Source: Phaeosaccion multiseriatum
Taxonomy: Eukaryota; Ochrophyta, other classes
Reading direction: 5' to 3'
Assembly: GCA_965112735.1 (NCBI GenBank)
Contig: OZ218956.1
Coordinates: 1,612,001-1,676,000, forward strand
Length of the DNA stretch: 64,000 nt
Numbering within the stretch: the first letter of the stretch is position 1; each line of letters starts with the position of its first letter. Positions 22,901 through 49,162 of this stretch are shown in pieces. The notes under the pieces were generated by a model, which worked only from the letters and a program-made list of their open reading frames with translations, had not been told where the DNA came from and ran no database searches. A program made the translations under genes and the position numbers.

Positions 22901-23877
22901 TACGTTGCTCATCCGCGGCACACTCAATCACCAGATTCGGTTCTTCGATGCGTCTAATGTCACAGACTTAGTCTGCTGGGGGCGCAACGACAAGGGTAAG
23001 CAAGCACCTAGGAGGGAAGGAAAAGGGGCAAAGTAGATAATCATTCTTGGTCTATTTATTCGTCTTTGCTTCCGTCGCTTGCTTGCTGCTGGTACTACAG
23101 CGTGGGGTCGGACCAGTCATATGTGATGTCCATGCTCGCATTGGCCTCTCTCCCGTTGCTTGCGTCACGTCAAACTACTATACGTACTCGATTTTCGCTC
23201 TCCCTCCTCAACACGAAGCATTCGCATTGCATTCATCACTTTCTTGCTCCTTTTCTCAGGCCAGCTGGGAACTGGGTCGACCAACGAAGAATGGAGCCCC
23301 GCAGCCATGGTGAGCGGGGGGGGCAGAAGGGCACTGTGACAAGGCAATGAATGTATGACTTGCCACTTACGTTTCCGTCTTCCTGGCTTTGCCGGTTCTG
23401 TCCCGGGGGTGAAACCCTGGGCCGTCCTCCTCTTCGGGTCGATATATACATCGTAGGTCGGCATAGAGCTGGGCACTGGCCTCACTCCAAGTGCTGTTCA
23501 CGCGTCGGACCAGTTCACGTGTGTTCTTCTCAACACCGGTATGTACGCGGTCACCTATGGCAGCCACCACCGCCTCACAGAAAGATATTAGGAACGGTGT
23601 CCGCATGCGTGGGCTGTGGGAAGGGCTCTGCCTCGCCTGATGGAGGGACTGTAAGAATAAGTTGTCCTGCTCCAACCTTCCGCATCGCACATGCTCTGCC
23701 TGCAAATCATATAAATGCACTCCTTCCACATCTCATCGCATACGTTCTGCCTGCACATCCTATACATGCACACCTTCTACTTCTCAGGGGAGGCAAAGTG
23801 CTTCGGGCAGAACACCGCGGGTAAGTGCAGGAGCTTGACGTGAGGAGCATGTCCCTGAGCATTGGGTTAGCTCTTCC

Positions 23878-24770
23878 CTTCCTCAATCCCTCCGTCCCTC
23901 CTTCCCTCCTTCCTTCCCTCCCTCCCTCCCTCCCTCCCTCCCTCCCTCCCTCCCTCCCTCCCTCCCTCCCTCCCTCCCTCCCTCCCTCCCTCCCTCCCTC
24001 CCTCCCTCCCTCCCTCCCTCCCTCCCTCCCTCCCTCCCTCCCTCCCTCCCTCCCTCCCTCCCTCCCTCCCTCCCTCCCTCCCTCCCTCCCTCCCTCCCTC
24101 CCTCCCTCCCTCCCTCCCTCCCTCCCTCCCTCCCTCCCTCCCTCCCTCCCTCCCTCCCTCCCTCCCTCCCTCCCTCCCTCCCTCCCTCCCTCCCTCCCTC
24201 CCTCCCTCCCTCCCTCCCTCCCTCCCTCCCTCCCTCCCTCCCTCCCTCCCTCCCTCCCTCCCTCCCTCCCTCCCTCCCTCCCTCCCTCCCTCCCTCCCTC
24301 CCTCCCTCCCTCCCTCCCTCCCTCCCTCCCTCCCTCCCTCCCTCCCTCCCTCCCTCCCTCCCTCCCTCCCTCCCTCCCTCCCTCCCTCCCTCCCTCCCTC
24401 CCTCCCTCCCTCCCTCCCTCCCTCCCTCCCTCCCTCCCTCCCTCCCTCCCTCCCTCCCTCCCTCCCTCCCTCCCTCCCTCCCTCCCTCCCTCCCTCCCTC
24501 CCTCCCTCCCTCCCTCCCTCCCTCCCTCCCTCCCTCCCTCCCTCCCTTTATTCCTTCCTTCCTTCCTTCCTTCCTTCCTTCCTTCCTTCCTTCCTTCCTT
24601 CCTTCCTTCCTTCCTTCCTTCCTTCCTTCCTTCCTTGCTCCCTCCTTCCCTCCCTCCCTCCTCCCTCCTCCCCCTCCCTCCTCCCTCCCCCTCCCCCCCC
24701 CCCTCTCTCCCTCCCCCCCTCCTCTCCCTCCTCTCCCTCCTCTCCCTCCCTCCCGCCCTCCCTGCCCCTC
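23878..24770. repeat. (CCCT)n then (CCTT)n, unit 1
   Basis: Some 620 bp of almost perfect CCCT units, about 85 bp of TTCC units (24552-24636), then mixed C-rich sequence, all inside the intron between exons 15 and 16. Unit 2 has the same tract with more interruptions and about 200 bp more length. Confidence 0.98.
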
Positions 24771-26876
24771 TTTCTCAATGTTCATCGGTCGCGTAACAAT
24801 GTTGCCACTTGGCCCGTTCCATTTGCACCGCCTCGTTCCTGTGAAACCGTCCCATCATAATCAGGTGTACTTGGGATTGGCTCAAACGTTGATATTGGGA
24901 CGGGCTCTACTGAAATGGGCGATGCCTTGATCGCTGTTCCCTTTGGAGCAAATGGTAATAGCTCTGCAGCGAGCTTGTGCGTCGGAGCGGCAACGGCGTG
25001 CGCTGTCATAGAGAGCACTGGCGCTCTTGAGTGTTGGGGAGATAACACGAGGTAGGAGGGTACAGGTGGGGAATAAGCGGGCCGGCCTGAGCTGATAACT
25101 GTGTGCTGTGTACTGTTCCTGACCGCATCCTTGATGGCCCGCCGAAGCTTGCCTGTCTCCTTGCCACTGGTCCCTCACGTTGCTGTCTGTCTCTGTGTCC
25201 GGATCTGCTCACAGTGGTCAGCTGGGGGTGGGAAGTACAACTGACAAAGGAGAAGCCAGCACCGATTTTCCCCTCGAAAGCCTGATATTCGATTTTCCAA
25301 CCTCTGCGCCAACAGTAGCTCCGACTGAGGTAAGCAGCTCTCCCCAATTGTTCGTTCACATGCCCACCCCATCCTCAGCATGAGCATTTCTCACACCCAC
25401 TTCTTCATGTGGTTGCGTTCAGCCCCTACAAATCTTCAAATCGTCAGACCCCTCCCCGACACCGAGGGAGGCACCAATCGAGAGTCGCCACCGACCGTCG
25501 CAACGTGCTCGACACTCACTAACTTATCCCCCCCACATCGGGCCTCTCGCTCTCACAGGCACCCACATCAGCAGCTCCAACAGCAGCTCCAACAGCAGCT
25601 CCAACGGCAGCTCCAACGGCAGCACCAACAATAGCACCAACAATAGCACCAACAGCAGCTCCAACAGCAGCCCCAACAGCAGCTCCGACAGCAGCCCCAA
25701 CACTAGCCCCAACAGTAGCCCCAACAGCAGCTCCGACAGCAGCTCCAACAGCAGCCCCAACAGCAGCCCCAACAGCAGCTCCAACAGCAGCTCCAACAGC
25801 AGCCCCAACAGCTGCTCCAACAGCAGCTCCAACAGCAGCTCCAACAGCAGCTCCAACAGCAGCTCCAACGGCAGCTTCAACGGCAGCTCCAACGAGCGCA
25901 CCTACAGCTCTCGAAACGTCATTCAGTCAGCAGCTGTGGACCGTGGTCACCTTGAACTCCACCACAAGCGGCAACAGCACTGCGTCGGGGAGGCGAGGAC
26001 TCTCGTCCGAAGGTACGTGCTGTAGGGAGGCCTGGTTCCACCCACTACTCACCTGCCTGAACAGCCCAACTGGCGGTACGCTGTACCCCACATGTCTGCT
26101 CTGTGCACACAGCGTGGCTTGGTGCATCCTCCTCGCTATTCTTGACTTGCCCCCTTCTCTCTACCGCCGGCTCGCTACTCGCCCATCCTCTTCGCCTCAT
26201 GCTCAGGCCTGTCCGCGAACGCTTCGGACGTGGAGCAGGTACTGTACAACGGCACCCTCTTCGTCCTCAGGGCATCGCTGCCCGCCTTTGTGGACTCGAC
26301 TCCAACCGTCAAGCTTCCCCTCTTCTCGGCGGAGCCCTCGACGGTGTCTGCTCTTTCCAACTCCTACCTACTCAACTACACTGCCGAGGTCACATACAAC
26401 GCCGCAGACCTGCTCTCAGAAACCTCTGTGAGCGGCGGCACCAACGCCGTAGCCGAGTCCATTCTCCAGAGCCTGTCCAACACCTCGGTCTTCCGTCAGA
26501 GTTTGTCCTCGTGGGTCCTGCAAGCCTCTACCTCCACCTTAACGATCACCGGGGTGGAGGTGGACCCGCCAACAGTGCACGTGACCACGGACTTCATCTT
26601 CGTCAACGCCACGGACGCCCCCACCCCCGCGCCCACCCCAGCCCCGCCCCCCAAGCAGGTGGTGGAGGAGGCCTTGGGCACGACGGCCGCGGTGGCGGTA
26701 AGTGTCGCAGTCGGAGCTTCGGCGGCGGCGGCCTCAGCTACGGCTACAGCATCCGCCGCGGCCACGACCGCTTCAGCTTCGGCTTCGGCTTCCGCCTCAT
26801 CCGCAAGGTGGGTGAGCGGATTGGCCTGGGTCGGGGGTTCGTGGACTGGCTGCTTGGTTGGTGGATTGGCTGCTGG

Positions 26877-27022
26877 GTTGGTTGGTTGGTTGGTTGGTTG
26901 GTTGGTTGGTTGGTGGTTGGCTGGTTTGTTGGTTGGTTGGTTGGTTGGTTGGTTGGTTGGTTGGTTGGTTGGTTGGTTGGTTGGTTGGTTGGTTGGTTGG
27001 TTGGTTGGTTGGTTGGTTGGTG
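26877..27022. repeat. (TTGG)n, unit 1
   Basis: Tetranucleotide tract with two GGCTGG interruptions, close to the exon 19 donor GTGGGT at 26808. The equivalent tract in unit 2 is 42022-42210. Confidence 0.95.
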
Positions 27023-29757
27023 GTTGGCTGATTGATTGGTGGGTTGGTGAGTTGGTTGCGTCCTCGCGCTCGTCAGTGGTTGATTGGTTGGTTGGTGGTT
27101 AGTTGGTGTGGTGAGAGAGGCCCCCTCTTTCCCTTGCAGTTATGCCAGGTGCCTGGTTTGGGTGGCCAAGTATCTATGCTTGAAGTATCCCCGCCTTCCC
27201 ATTTGTAGGTACTTCCATTTCCTCTCCCCGATCTGCTTGGTTCTCAACGTCTCCTTGCTGTGCTTTCCCCACCCCCCCTGTGCTCACTTACGCTACAGCG
27301 CTGCTGCAAGCACCAACTCGGCCGCGGTAGGGGGGGGGGGAGGGGGTGCAGGCGCGGGTGGGGGCGGAGGGGGGGGGGGAGGGGGGGTGAACTCCGCCAA
27401 GGGAGTAGACGGAGGGGGAATGGGCGATCCTGGCAAAGGTACCAACACGGCTGGAGGCGAGCAGTCACAAGGGAGCACCACCACCAATGCAAGCGACGGC
27501 AGCAGTCGGTCCGGCTCATCGTCCACGTCGTGGCTTATGCTCGGGCAGGTGAGGCGAGGGGCCAGCCCCATGCGAGGAAGGGGGGGGGTTGGGCATGTTT
27601 TCACACTGCGAGACGGCTGCTTGGAAGGAAGCCAGAGGGGGGCGACTGCCTATCTTGTGGGCGGCCTCTTACTCTCCTTAAGGACGAGTCTGCTCAGCGG
27701 CGGCCCTCCCATTCCAAGTCTCTCTCCTCACTGATGCTCCTTCCTCCCCTCCCCGCCGCTCGCGCTCTTGCATACACGTACACTCTTTCTCCGCACTCGG
27801 CGGCTCAGATCAAAATGATGTCGATGATGGGCGTCATCTCGGATGTAAGTCATGAGTGGGGCTCGTCCTGGCAGACTTTCTTCAGCTGTCGCTGCCAGTA
27901 TCGCGGCTGTTGTCGCCCCGCTCTCGAGCTAAATGTCCCTTGAACGCATTACCACTCTGTCTCTTCTCTCCCTCTGTCCTTAGCCAACGGCATTGCCTGG
28001 CTTCGGGGCCTTAGCAGCGTCTTTCGACAAGTTCAATCTGTGGGGAATCGTGGCCTTCCCAAACGTGTGCACGTGAGTGTGGCAAGAGCTCTCCATCCGC
28101 TGAGCCCACTCCGTTGCGTGCTGGCGCTCGCGCAGTGTTGGTGGATGATGCATGCCTTGGAGAGCAACGATCGAAGCGCATTCGTTGTTTTCGTCCTTCT
28201 CACCTGTAGCTGGCTTGCCTTACCTTCCCTTTCTGTGTGCAGCAACTTGGACGAGGATGGTCGGGACAGCGTCAACAAGTTTATGGGCAATTCCTTCATG
28301 GTAAGTACAAGCTTGTATGCCTAGATAGAACCGAGCTACCAGTGGCTTCGAACATTCCCCTATGTGACGGGTCTCCCATGTTCTCGACCCCTCCTCTCCT
28401 ACTTTCCTCTTTGCTCGTCATCAGGTATTTGGGATTCTCCTCTTGCTCCTCATCGTGCATCTCCTCTGGATCTCACACCGAGAGGCGGCGATTTTCGCCG
28501 TCGAGCGCACCAAGCAACTGATCAAGACCGAGGAGCAGCTCATGCGTACACGAGCTATCTACGAAAGCTTGGGTGAAAGAAGACTGACCATTGTGAGAGG
28601 TTTGGAGAGTGTGGAGATTTCCTCCACCTCGGGCCTAAAAGGTTCTCCACGGTCTCGATACTGTCGGCTCTAAGCACACTCCACCGCGCTTCTCCTTCCC
28701 GCCGCTACCCTTACCCTTACCACGCACCTCAGGAGCAAGGTGACGACTTCGCCGCCAAAGCGGCTGCAATGGCCAACCCGAACGAGGTCACTGCAGCGCA
28801 TGTTCTGCAGCTGATGCGCCGAGACCCCCACTACCTTATCTACGTCCCGGTGCGTAGCGAGCGAATGGGATCGACCCGCTGTAGCTCACTCTCTCTGGCC
28901 TCCCTACTGCCTGCTTCTTAGTGACTGACTGCTTCCTCACCGGGTCTGCGAGAGGCGCCATGCTTGCTTCTTATCCCTTGCCCTGCCCGTTGGACCCCAC
29001 AGCATATCGAGATACTGTGGCTTCTGTTTTGCTTCGAGGGGGCGGTCGAGGCTCAGGTAAGCAGGCGCCGGACATTTGTGTACGAGACGGCGTTGTCCGG
29101 TGGAAGCTTACATCAGCTTAGAGGAGTCCCGTTCTTGGCCTCCATCAACTCATCCCGTTTCCAAAACCCGTTCACCTGCAGAGTGAAGCCATTGTGCTGG
29201 CGGAGAGTTGCCCCCAGATCTCGGCCATGGCTCTGGTATGCTTCCTCTGCTTCCCCATACTGCTCCTCTACAGCATCTACAGAGTCATTAGTCGACTGGT
29301 AAGTACCCTCGGATCACCCTTTCATTTGCTCTCCCTGCGGCCAAGCTTTTTTCAGATCGAATGGCGCAACGATCCCTTCCCTTCCCTTCCCTTCCCTTCC
29401 CCCGCCCTTCTCCTCCTGTGTAGGTGGTGGCTGAGTCGGCTCCTCTCGTCTACCGCAACTACGAAGAGTATGTTCGCCAAGTGGTGAGTGATAAGAGGAG
29501 GGTGAGCGGATGTCGCCCAAACCCACGTCGTACGGCAGTCCACCGCGAAGCACGCTGAGGCGAGGGGTCATACTTCGCTGACGCCTCCCCGCCGCCCGCC
29601 CCCCATGACCCATCCCCTGACCGCGATTGGGATCCCACTCTATGCGACGACCACATGCAGCGTGAGAATATGCCTCTTCGAACGAGAGCATGGCAAGGGC
29701 TCAAGCGAGCGTGGCGAGAAGGAACATCCATTTTCACCTGGCAAGTCTTATTGTGTT

Positions 29758-30195
29758 CTCACTCACTCACGCACTCACTCACTCACTCACTCACTCACTC
29801 ACTCACTCACTCACTCACTCACTCACTCACTCACTCACTCACTCACTCACTCACTCACTCACTCACTCACTCACTCACTCACTCACTCACTCACTCACTC
29901 ACTCACTCACTCACTCACTCACTCACTCACTCACTCACTCACTCACTCACTCACTCACTCACTCACTCACTCACTCACTCACTCACTCACTCACTCACTC
30001 ACTCACTCACTCACTCACTCACTCACTCACTCACTCACTCACTCACTCACTCACCTCACTCACTCACTCACTCACTCACTCACTCCCTCACTCACTCACT
30101 CACTCCCTCACTCACTCACTCACTCCCTCACTCACTCACTCACTCACTCACTCACTCACTCACTCACTCACTCACTCACTCACTGACTGACTGAC
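29758..30195. repeat. (CTCA)n microsatellite, unit 1 only
   Basis: About 435 bp of CTCA units begin 17 nt after the GC donor at 29741. Unit 2 has only a short CCACTCACTCA seed at the corresponding place (about 45057), so the expansion is specific to unit 1. Confidence 0.97.
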
Positions 30196-31156
30196 TGACT
30201 GCTCCGTCGTCCACACTCCTCTCCTGTCCCCACGTTGTCTTCCGTTGGTGCCATCTATAACAGGGCGGCACGGGGGGAGTGGCACAGCAGACACAACGAA
30301 ACGAGTCGTATCAATTTACGCCGCATGCGCATAGGCTACGAGCCCCTCTTCTCGGAGTACACTCGACAGGTCCGTGGTGGTCTGAGAGTTGTGGGTTCCC
30401 ATTCATGATTCCTCGCCCCGTTTGCTCTCGTATGGTAGTCGCTGCGCTATGTTGCTCCGCGTTCTTCCTTCTGTCTGTGTGCCCGTTTTGCCCGTTTTCG
30501 TGCATGTGTTCGTCTCCGTGACTCTTCTTCCCTGTCCTTACATTCATTGTGCTTACCACAGGGAAGCAAGCACCTTCTCGTGATACTGACTAAAGGCCTC
30601 GTGCTAGGCATGGTGGCTGGGGGAATAGGAGAAACGAAGGTAGAGGAGCCTTTGACATGCAAGGAGGAAGAATGGGGGGGGGAGGAAGGGCACCAGGCAA
30701 CCTTGGAGGACACGCACTGCTTCCCCTCCCCATTCTCCATCGCCGCCTCTCGTTTTCTTAGCTGTTAGGAGCGAGCCAGGTGGATTGTCGCATCGCCGTA
30801 CCTGTATTCGAGCGGCTCTCACCTTGCCACCCCCTGCCCTCGCCTTCGCCCTCTTCCCCCTCGCCCTCGCGCTCTTCCTCGTGGCCCTTACCCTCGCCCT
30901 CTTCCCCCTTCGCCGATTCTCAGGCAACGTGTTTCATCTTCCTGGTGTGCGGCATAGGGGAGCTTGTAGCCCTTGCAATCGTGGGGCCCTTTAACAACCT
31001 ACTGGCCAACCTTGTGGAGGGCTTTTACGTGTTGTGTAACTGCGTGACGCTGGGGTTGCTCGCCGCGTCCCAGTACGACGAGAGCCTCAGCGAGGAAGCA
31101 GACGCCCTCATGGTTTCCATGAGCATGCTGACATTGACCATCACCGGTGTGTGTGC

Positions 31157-31163
31157 GGGCGCG

Positions 31164-31208
<45 letters not shown>

Positions 31209-31219
31209 TGTGTGTGTGA

Positions 31220-31246
<27 letters not shown>
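31157..31246. repeat. (TG)n microsatellite, unit 1
   Basis: Starts immediately at the donor GTGTGTG of the exon ending TLTIT at 31146. The unit 2 tract (46083-46330) begins at the corresponding GTGCGTG donor and continues into TGTA/TGCATC variants. Confidence 0.95.
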
Positions 31247-31250
<4 letters not shown>

Positions 31251-31733
31251 TGTACACCGTCTCTCTTTCGCTTGGCCTCGGCAGTCTCACAAAGGGAATC
31301 CCTCTCTTGTCCCTCCCTTCCGCTCCACCCCAGTGATGCTTCTCTACTTGGACATGGGCTTCACGACGGGCAAGCAGGCCTTCTGGTCCCTCATGGTACG
31401 TCCAAGGAGGGGAGGGCGACATCCGGGGCTCGGTGTGCCAACCTTCGCTGGCCTGCTTGATCCCCGGGACTTCCCCTCCGACCTGAACATCCTCCGCCGA
31501 CTGTCTTCTATGGCTGGTCCTTTCACGCTCTGTCCTCGCCTGGCCACCATCCGATACAGGTATTTTTCCGGTGGGCTCCCAAGTACAAGATTGACCAGGC
31601 CAAGCAGGAGCAACACAAAGCTGAGCTGAAAAGGAAGCAAAGGGTACGTCGTTCTCCTCGCTGTTATCGCACGAAAAACTGTCGCAGCTAGGCGCTAACA
31701 TCGCCTTGCTCCCTCCGCACCGTTGGAAATGCT

Positions 31734-32718
<985 letters not shown>

Positions 32719-33704
32719 CACTGACTTGCTGTCTGTCACCTCTTTCGGCCGGAACACATAATGACATTCACCTCACCTGGTCGCCACAGCGTGCGGACCA
32801 CGAGAGGTACACGCCTACCCGAAAGCTCGTGAGGCTTTTGTGGTATAAGACTTTCGTTGTGAACGTGCACTTGAGCGCGAATCTGCTGGCCACCCGCGTG
32901 GATCAGCGAAGAGCGGATCTGGCGGCAGAGACGAAGCTGGCTGACAAGCGAAAGGCGGAGGCGTTGAAGAGGCAACGGAGCAGGGCGGAGAGCAGTAGGG
33001 GCCCTTGGCGTGCTGATACTACTAGAAGTGGTGGTCCGAAAAGTGCCCTGTCCGATTCACAAAAGAGCCGAAGCCGACCGGCCTCCAGCAAAGTTCAAGT
33101 GGTGCCAACAGCAAGCCCTGATGCCTCCGACAGATTCCGGCAGGCAAGCATCAAGAGAGCGAAAACGGCGCAAAAAAGAGGAGATTCATCGCCCATACCA
33201 AATAGACAGAGAGAAAGAGGAAGACGGTACGTCGACGTGGAGGAGGGGGGAGCAGCAACCAGTCGGCAGCAGTCCAGGAAGCCCAGAATGGCCAGCAATA
33301 CTAGTTGTAGAAGAGCCGCTCACAAGCGAAGCCCCACCAGTGCCAGGGGGAGAAGCCGCGGTGGTGAGCGAGAGGCCTCCTTCGACGAGGAGACGTCGGA
33401 TGAAGATGTGGAGGGTTTGTTCAATGCCACAGTTCTGCACCAACGATCGCCAACCTACTCCACCGACGACGAAGCGGATCTGAGCCCGACCGACTTGAGG
33501 AGGCGGCAAGCCAGGAGGAGGTCTGCTTCCCGGAGGGCCCGGCATGCCGTGGGAAACCATGCCTTGCACGAAGCGGAGGCCGCCGTGGGAAACCATGCCT
33601 TGCACGAAGCGGAGGCCTTGTGATTGCTCAAAGCAAGCTGCGGGAGGGAGAGGGATAGAGAGAGGCGTGCAGGCAGAGGGAACGTTACTGTTCTGGAGTT
33701 GGGT

Positions 33705-33800
33705 GGATAGTCGACCCCTAACGCACTATCGCCCACATTCTCTAGCGCGCTATCCGATAGCGGATAGCGGATAGTGCATCAGGGGTTGAGGATAGGTAAG
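33705..33800. repeat. Small foldback element, unit 1
   Basis: Imperfect terminal inverted repeats CGACCCCTAACGCACTATCG and the inverse of GATAGTGCATCAGGGGTTG enclose repeated CCGATAGCGGATAG words. It lies about 85 bp after the stop codon. The unit 2 counterpart at 48315-48445 has an extra GGCTGGCGCCGGCGATAG-containing stretch. Confidence 0.7.
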
Positions 33801-33828
33801 GTAGCAGTGGAATAGAAAGACGGTTCTC

Positions 33829-34290
33829 GTACGTCGGCGTGGAGGAGGGGGGAGGAGCAATCAGCCGGCACCACTCCAGCAAGCCAAAACTGGCCAGAAG
33901 GGCTAATAGTGGTCGAGAGTGAAGCCCCGGCCGGGAGCACCAGGGGGAGGAGCTGCTATGACGAGCGAGAGGCCTCCTTCGATAGCAGCGACGAGACGAT
34001 GGACAACGCGGAGAGCTTCTTCAAAAAAACTGCATATATACTCTATATATAATTATATATAAATTATACATATATAAGAGTTTATAATTTTCTACAAATT
34101 TATATGTATTATATGTTATAAATAACAGGACGAGACGATGTATGAGAGAGAGAGAGAGAGAGAGAGTTTTTTTTTGTTTTTTACGACGCGGAGAGCTTGT
34201 TCGAAACCACTGTTCTGAAGGAGCAGTCTCCAGCCGCTGAAGTGAGCGCGGTCGATACGGAAGTGACAGCAGGATTATGAGGGGGTCGCG
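33829..34290 (+). pseudogene. Two degenerate relics of the terminal exon, split by an AT-rich insert (unit 1)
   Basis: 33829-34025 resembles the middle of the last exon (GTGGAGGAGGGGGGA, GAGCGAGAGGCCTCCTTCGA), and 34181-34290 resembles its later part (GCTTGTTCGAAACCACTG, TTCTGAAGGAGCAGTC), both with changes that break the frame. Between them is about 150 bp of very AT-rich sequence plus a GA run. Confidence 0.6.
34026..34180. mobile_element. AT-rich hairpin insert, unit 1
   Basis: Composition drops abruptly from GC-rich to nearly pure AT. ACTCTATATATA near 34046 pairs with the inverse TATATAAGAGT near 34071. Short direct repeats GACGAGACGATG and GCGGAGAGCTT lie on both sides. The unit 2 version (48675-48796) contains a perfect 24-nt palindrome at 48683-48706. 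Whether it is a mobile element or a slippage product is open. Confidence 0.4.
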
Positions 34291-34439
34291 GAGGATCCCA
34301 TCAAACAACTGCGCAGGAAGCTACTCTGGGGAGGACCCGTGCGGCTTGTGAGGAGCTGACGTGCCGGCAGACAGAGGAAGGCCACTGCAAAGGCAAGGCA
34401 TCTCTCATGAAGGAATGGAGGCCATGCTCTTTTTTTTTG

Positions 34440-34845
34440 TACTGTGAGTTCGCGGTTGAGTGGCACTTTTGACGCCCAATTACGCCCCATTAATTTTTTT
34501 TTACGCCAAATGACGATTTTTTTGACGCGACGTTTGACGACGTTTGACGACGCTTTAGCCCCCTATTTGACGCCCTTTGACGCCCTTTGACGCCCTTTGA
34601 CGCACTTTGACGCCCTTTTATCTTAATTCGCCTTAATTTCGTCTAAAAAAAATCACGTAAAAAAAAATCACGAATAGGGCGTCAAAGGGCGTCAAAGAGC
34701 GTCAAAAGGCGTCAAAGGGCGTCAAATAGGGGGCTACAATAAAGCGTCGTCAAACGTCGTCAAACGTCGTCAAAAAAATCGTCATTTGGCGTAAAAAAAA
34801 ATTAATGGGGCGTCAAAAGTGCCACTAAACCGCGAAATCACAGTA
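34440..34845. mobile_element. MITE-like inverted-repeat transposon at the junction of the two units
   Basis: The 402-bp body 34442-34843 starts CTGTGAGTTCGCGGTTGAGT and ends with the near-exact inverse, flanked by TA on both sides (34440-34441 and 34844-34845). The inverted repeats extend inward at least 170 bp and include subterminal arrays of GACGCCCTTT, inverted as AAAGGGCGTC on the other arm. There is no coding capacity. Removing the body and one TA gives a T run followed by GTAAGCCACAAC, exactly the sequence at the left end of unit 1 (about 19872-19893), which serves as the empty site. A TA target duplication fits Tc1/mariner- or other TA-targeting families. Confidence 0.9.
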
Positions 34846-34984
34846 AGCCACAACTACAGGGACGGTTACAGAATCGGCCATTCTTTGGACGGTTACGATA
34901 TCCGGTTACAATTTCCTCCCCCCCCCTTTTCACTCTTGACTTGCTTTGTCTTCCCGTTCCCAAACCACGCCCTTTGGTACATAA

Positions 34985-48235
<13,251 letters not shown>

Positions 48236-48314
48236 TTGCTCAAAGCAAGCTGCGGGAGGGAGAGGGATAGAGAGAGGCGTGCAGGCAGAGGGGACGTTAC
48301 TGTTCTGGAGTTGG

Positions 48315-48445
48315 GTGGATAGTCGACCCCTGACGCACTATCGCCCACATTCTCGATAGCGCGCTATCCGATAGCGGATAGCGGATCGGCTGGCGCCGGC
48401 GATAGCGGATAGCGGATAGTGCATCAGGGGTTGAGGATAGGTAAG
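48315..48445. repeat. Small foldback element, unit 2
   Basis: Same terminal inverted repeats as the unit 1 element (CCCCTGACGCACTATCG against the inverse of GATAGTGCATCAGGGG). The centre is longer and contains GGCGCC and extra GATAGCGGATAGCGG words. Confidence 0.7.
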
Positions 48446-48469
48446 GTAGCAGTGGAATAGAAAGACGGT

Positions 48470-48895
48470 TCTCGTACGTCGGCGTGGAGGAGGGGGGAGG
48501 AGCAATCAGCCGGCACCACTCCAGGAAGCCAAAACCGGCCAGAAGGGCAAAAAGTGGTCGAGAGTGAAGCCCCGGCCGGGATCACCAGGGGGAGGAGCTG
48601 CTATGACGAGCGAGAGGCCTCCTTCGATAGCAGCGACGAGACGATGGACAACGCGGAGAGCTTGTTCAAAACCACTGCATATAACTCTATATATATATAT
48701 AGAGTTTATACAAAAGAAAAATAAAGAAGAAAAAAAATGTTATAAATAACAGGACGAGACGATGTATGAGAGAGAGAGAGAGATTCTTTTGTTTTTTACG
48801 ACGCGGAGAGCTTGTTCGAAACCACTGTTCTGAAGGAGCAGTCTCCAGCCGCTGAAGTGAGGGCGGTCGATACGGAAGTGATAGGATTATGAGGG
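48470..48895 (+). pseudogene. Two degenerate terminal-exon relics around an AT-rich insert (unit 2)
   Basis: 48470-48674 and 48797-48895 are diverged copies of parts of the last exon of copy 2. The AT-rich insert at 48675-48796 contains the palindrome at 48683-48706 and a GA run. The same arrangement in unit 1 shows it predates the large duplication. Confidence 0.6.
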
Positions 48896-49162
48896 GTCGC
48901 CTTCGCGGAGGATCCCATCAAACAACTGCGCAGGAAGCTACTCTGGGGAGGACCCGTGCGGCTTGTGAGAAGCTGACGTGCCGGCAGACAGAGGAAGGCC
49001 ACTGCAAAGGCAAGGCACCTCTCATGAAGGAATGGAGGCCATGTGCTGTGCGGCTGTGCTGGGTTCATCTCAAGCTGCTCGTCAGCTGCTCCTCCTAGTC
49101 TGCTGTTCCCTCTCGTCCTGTCCCCACAGCTCCAACGACGGACCTGCCTCCTCCACTTGCCG

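Noticed and set aside
23878-24546. CRISPR-like or satellite array
   Set aside because: The units are 4 bp with no spacers, in an intron of a eukaryotic gene.
23825-24796. Proline/serine-leucine or glycine/arginine-glutamate rich open frames in the (CCCT)n tracts (also 38632-40078)
   Set aside because: They are artefacts of the repeat. The exons on either side join in phase (23820 to 24865), and the two units differ freely in length here.
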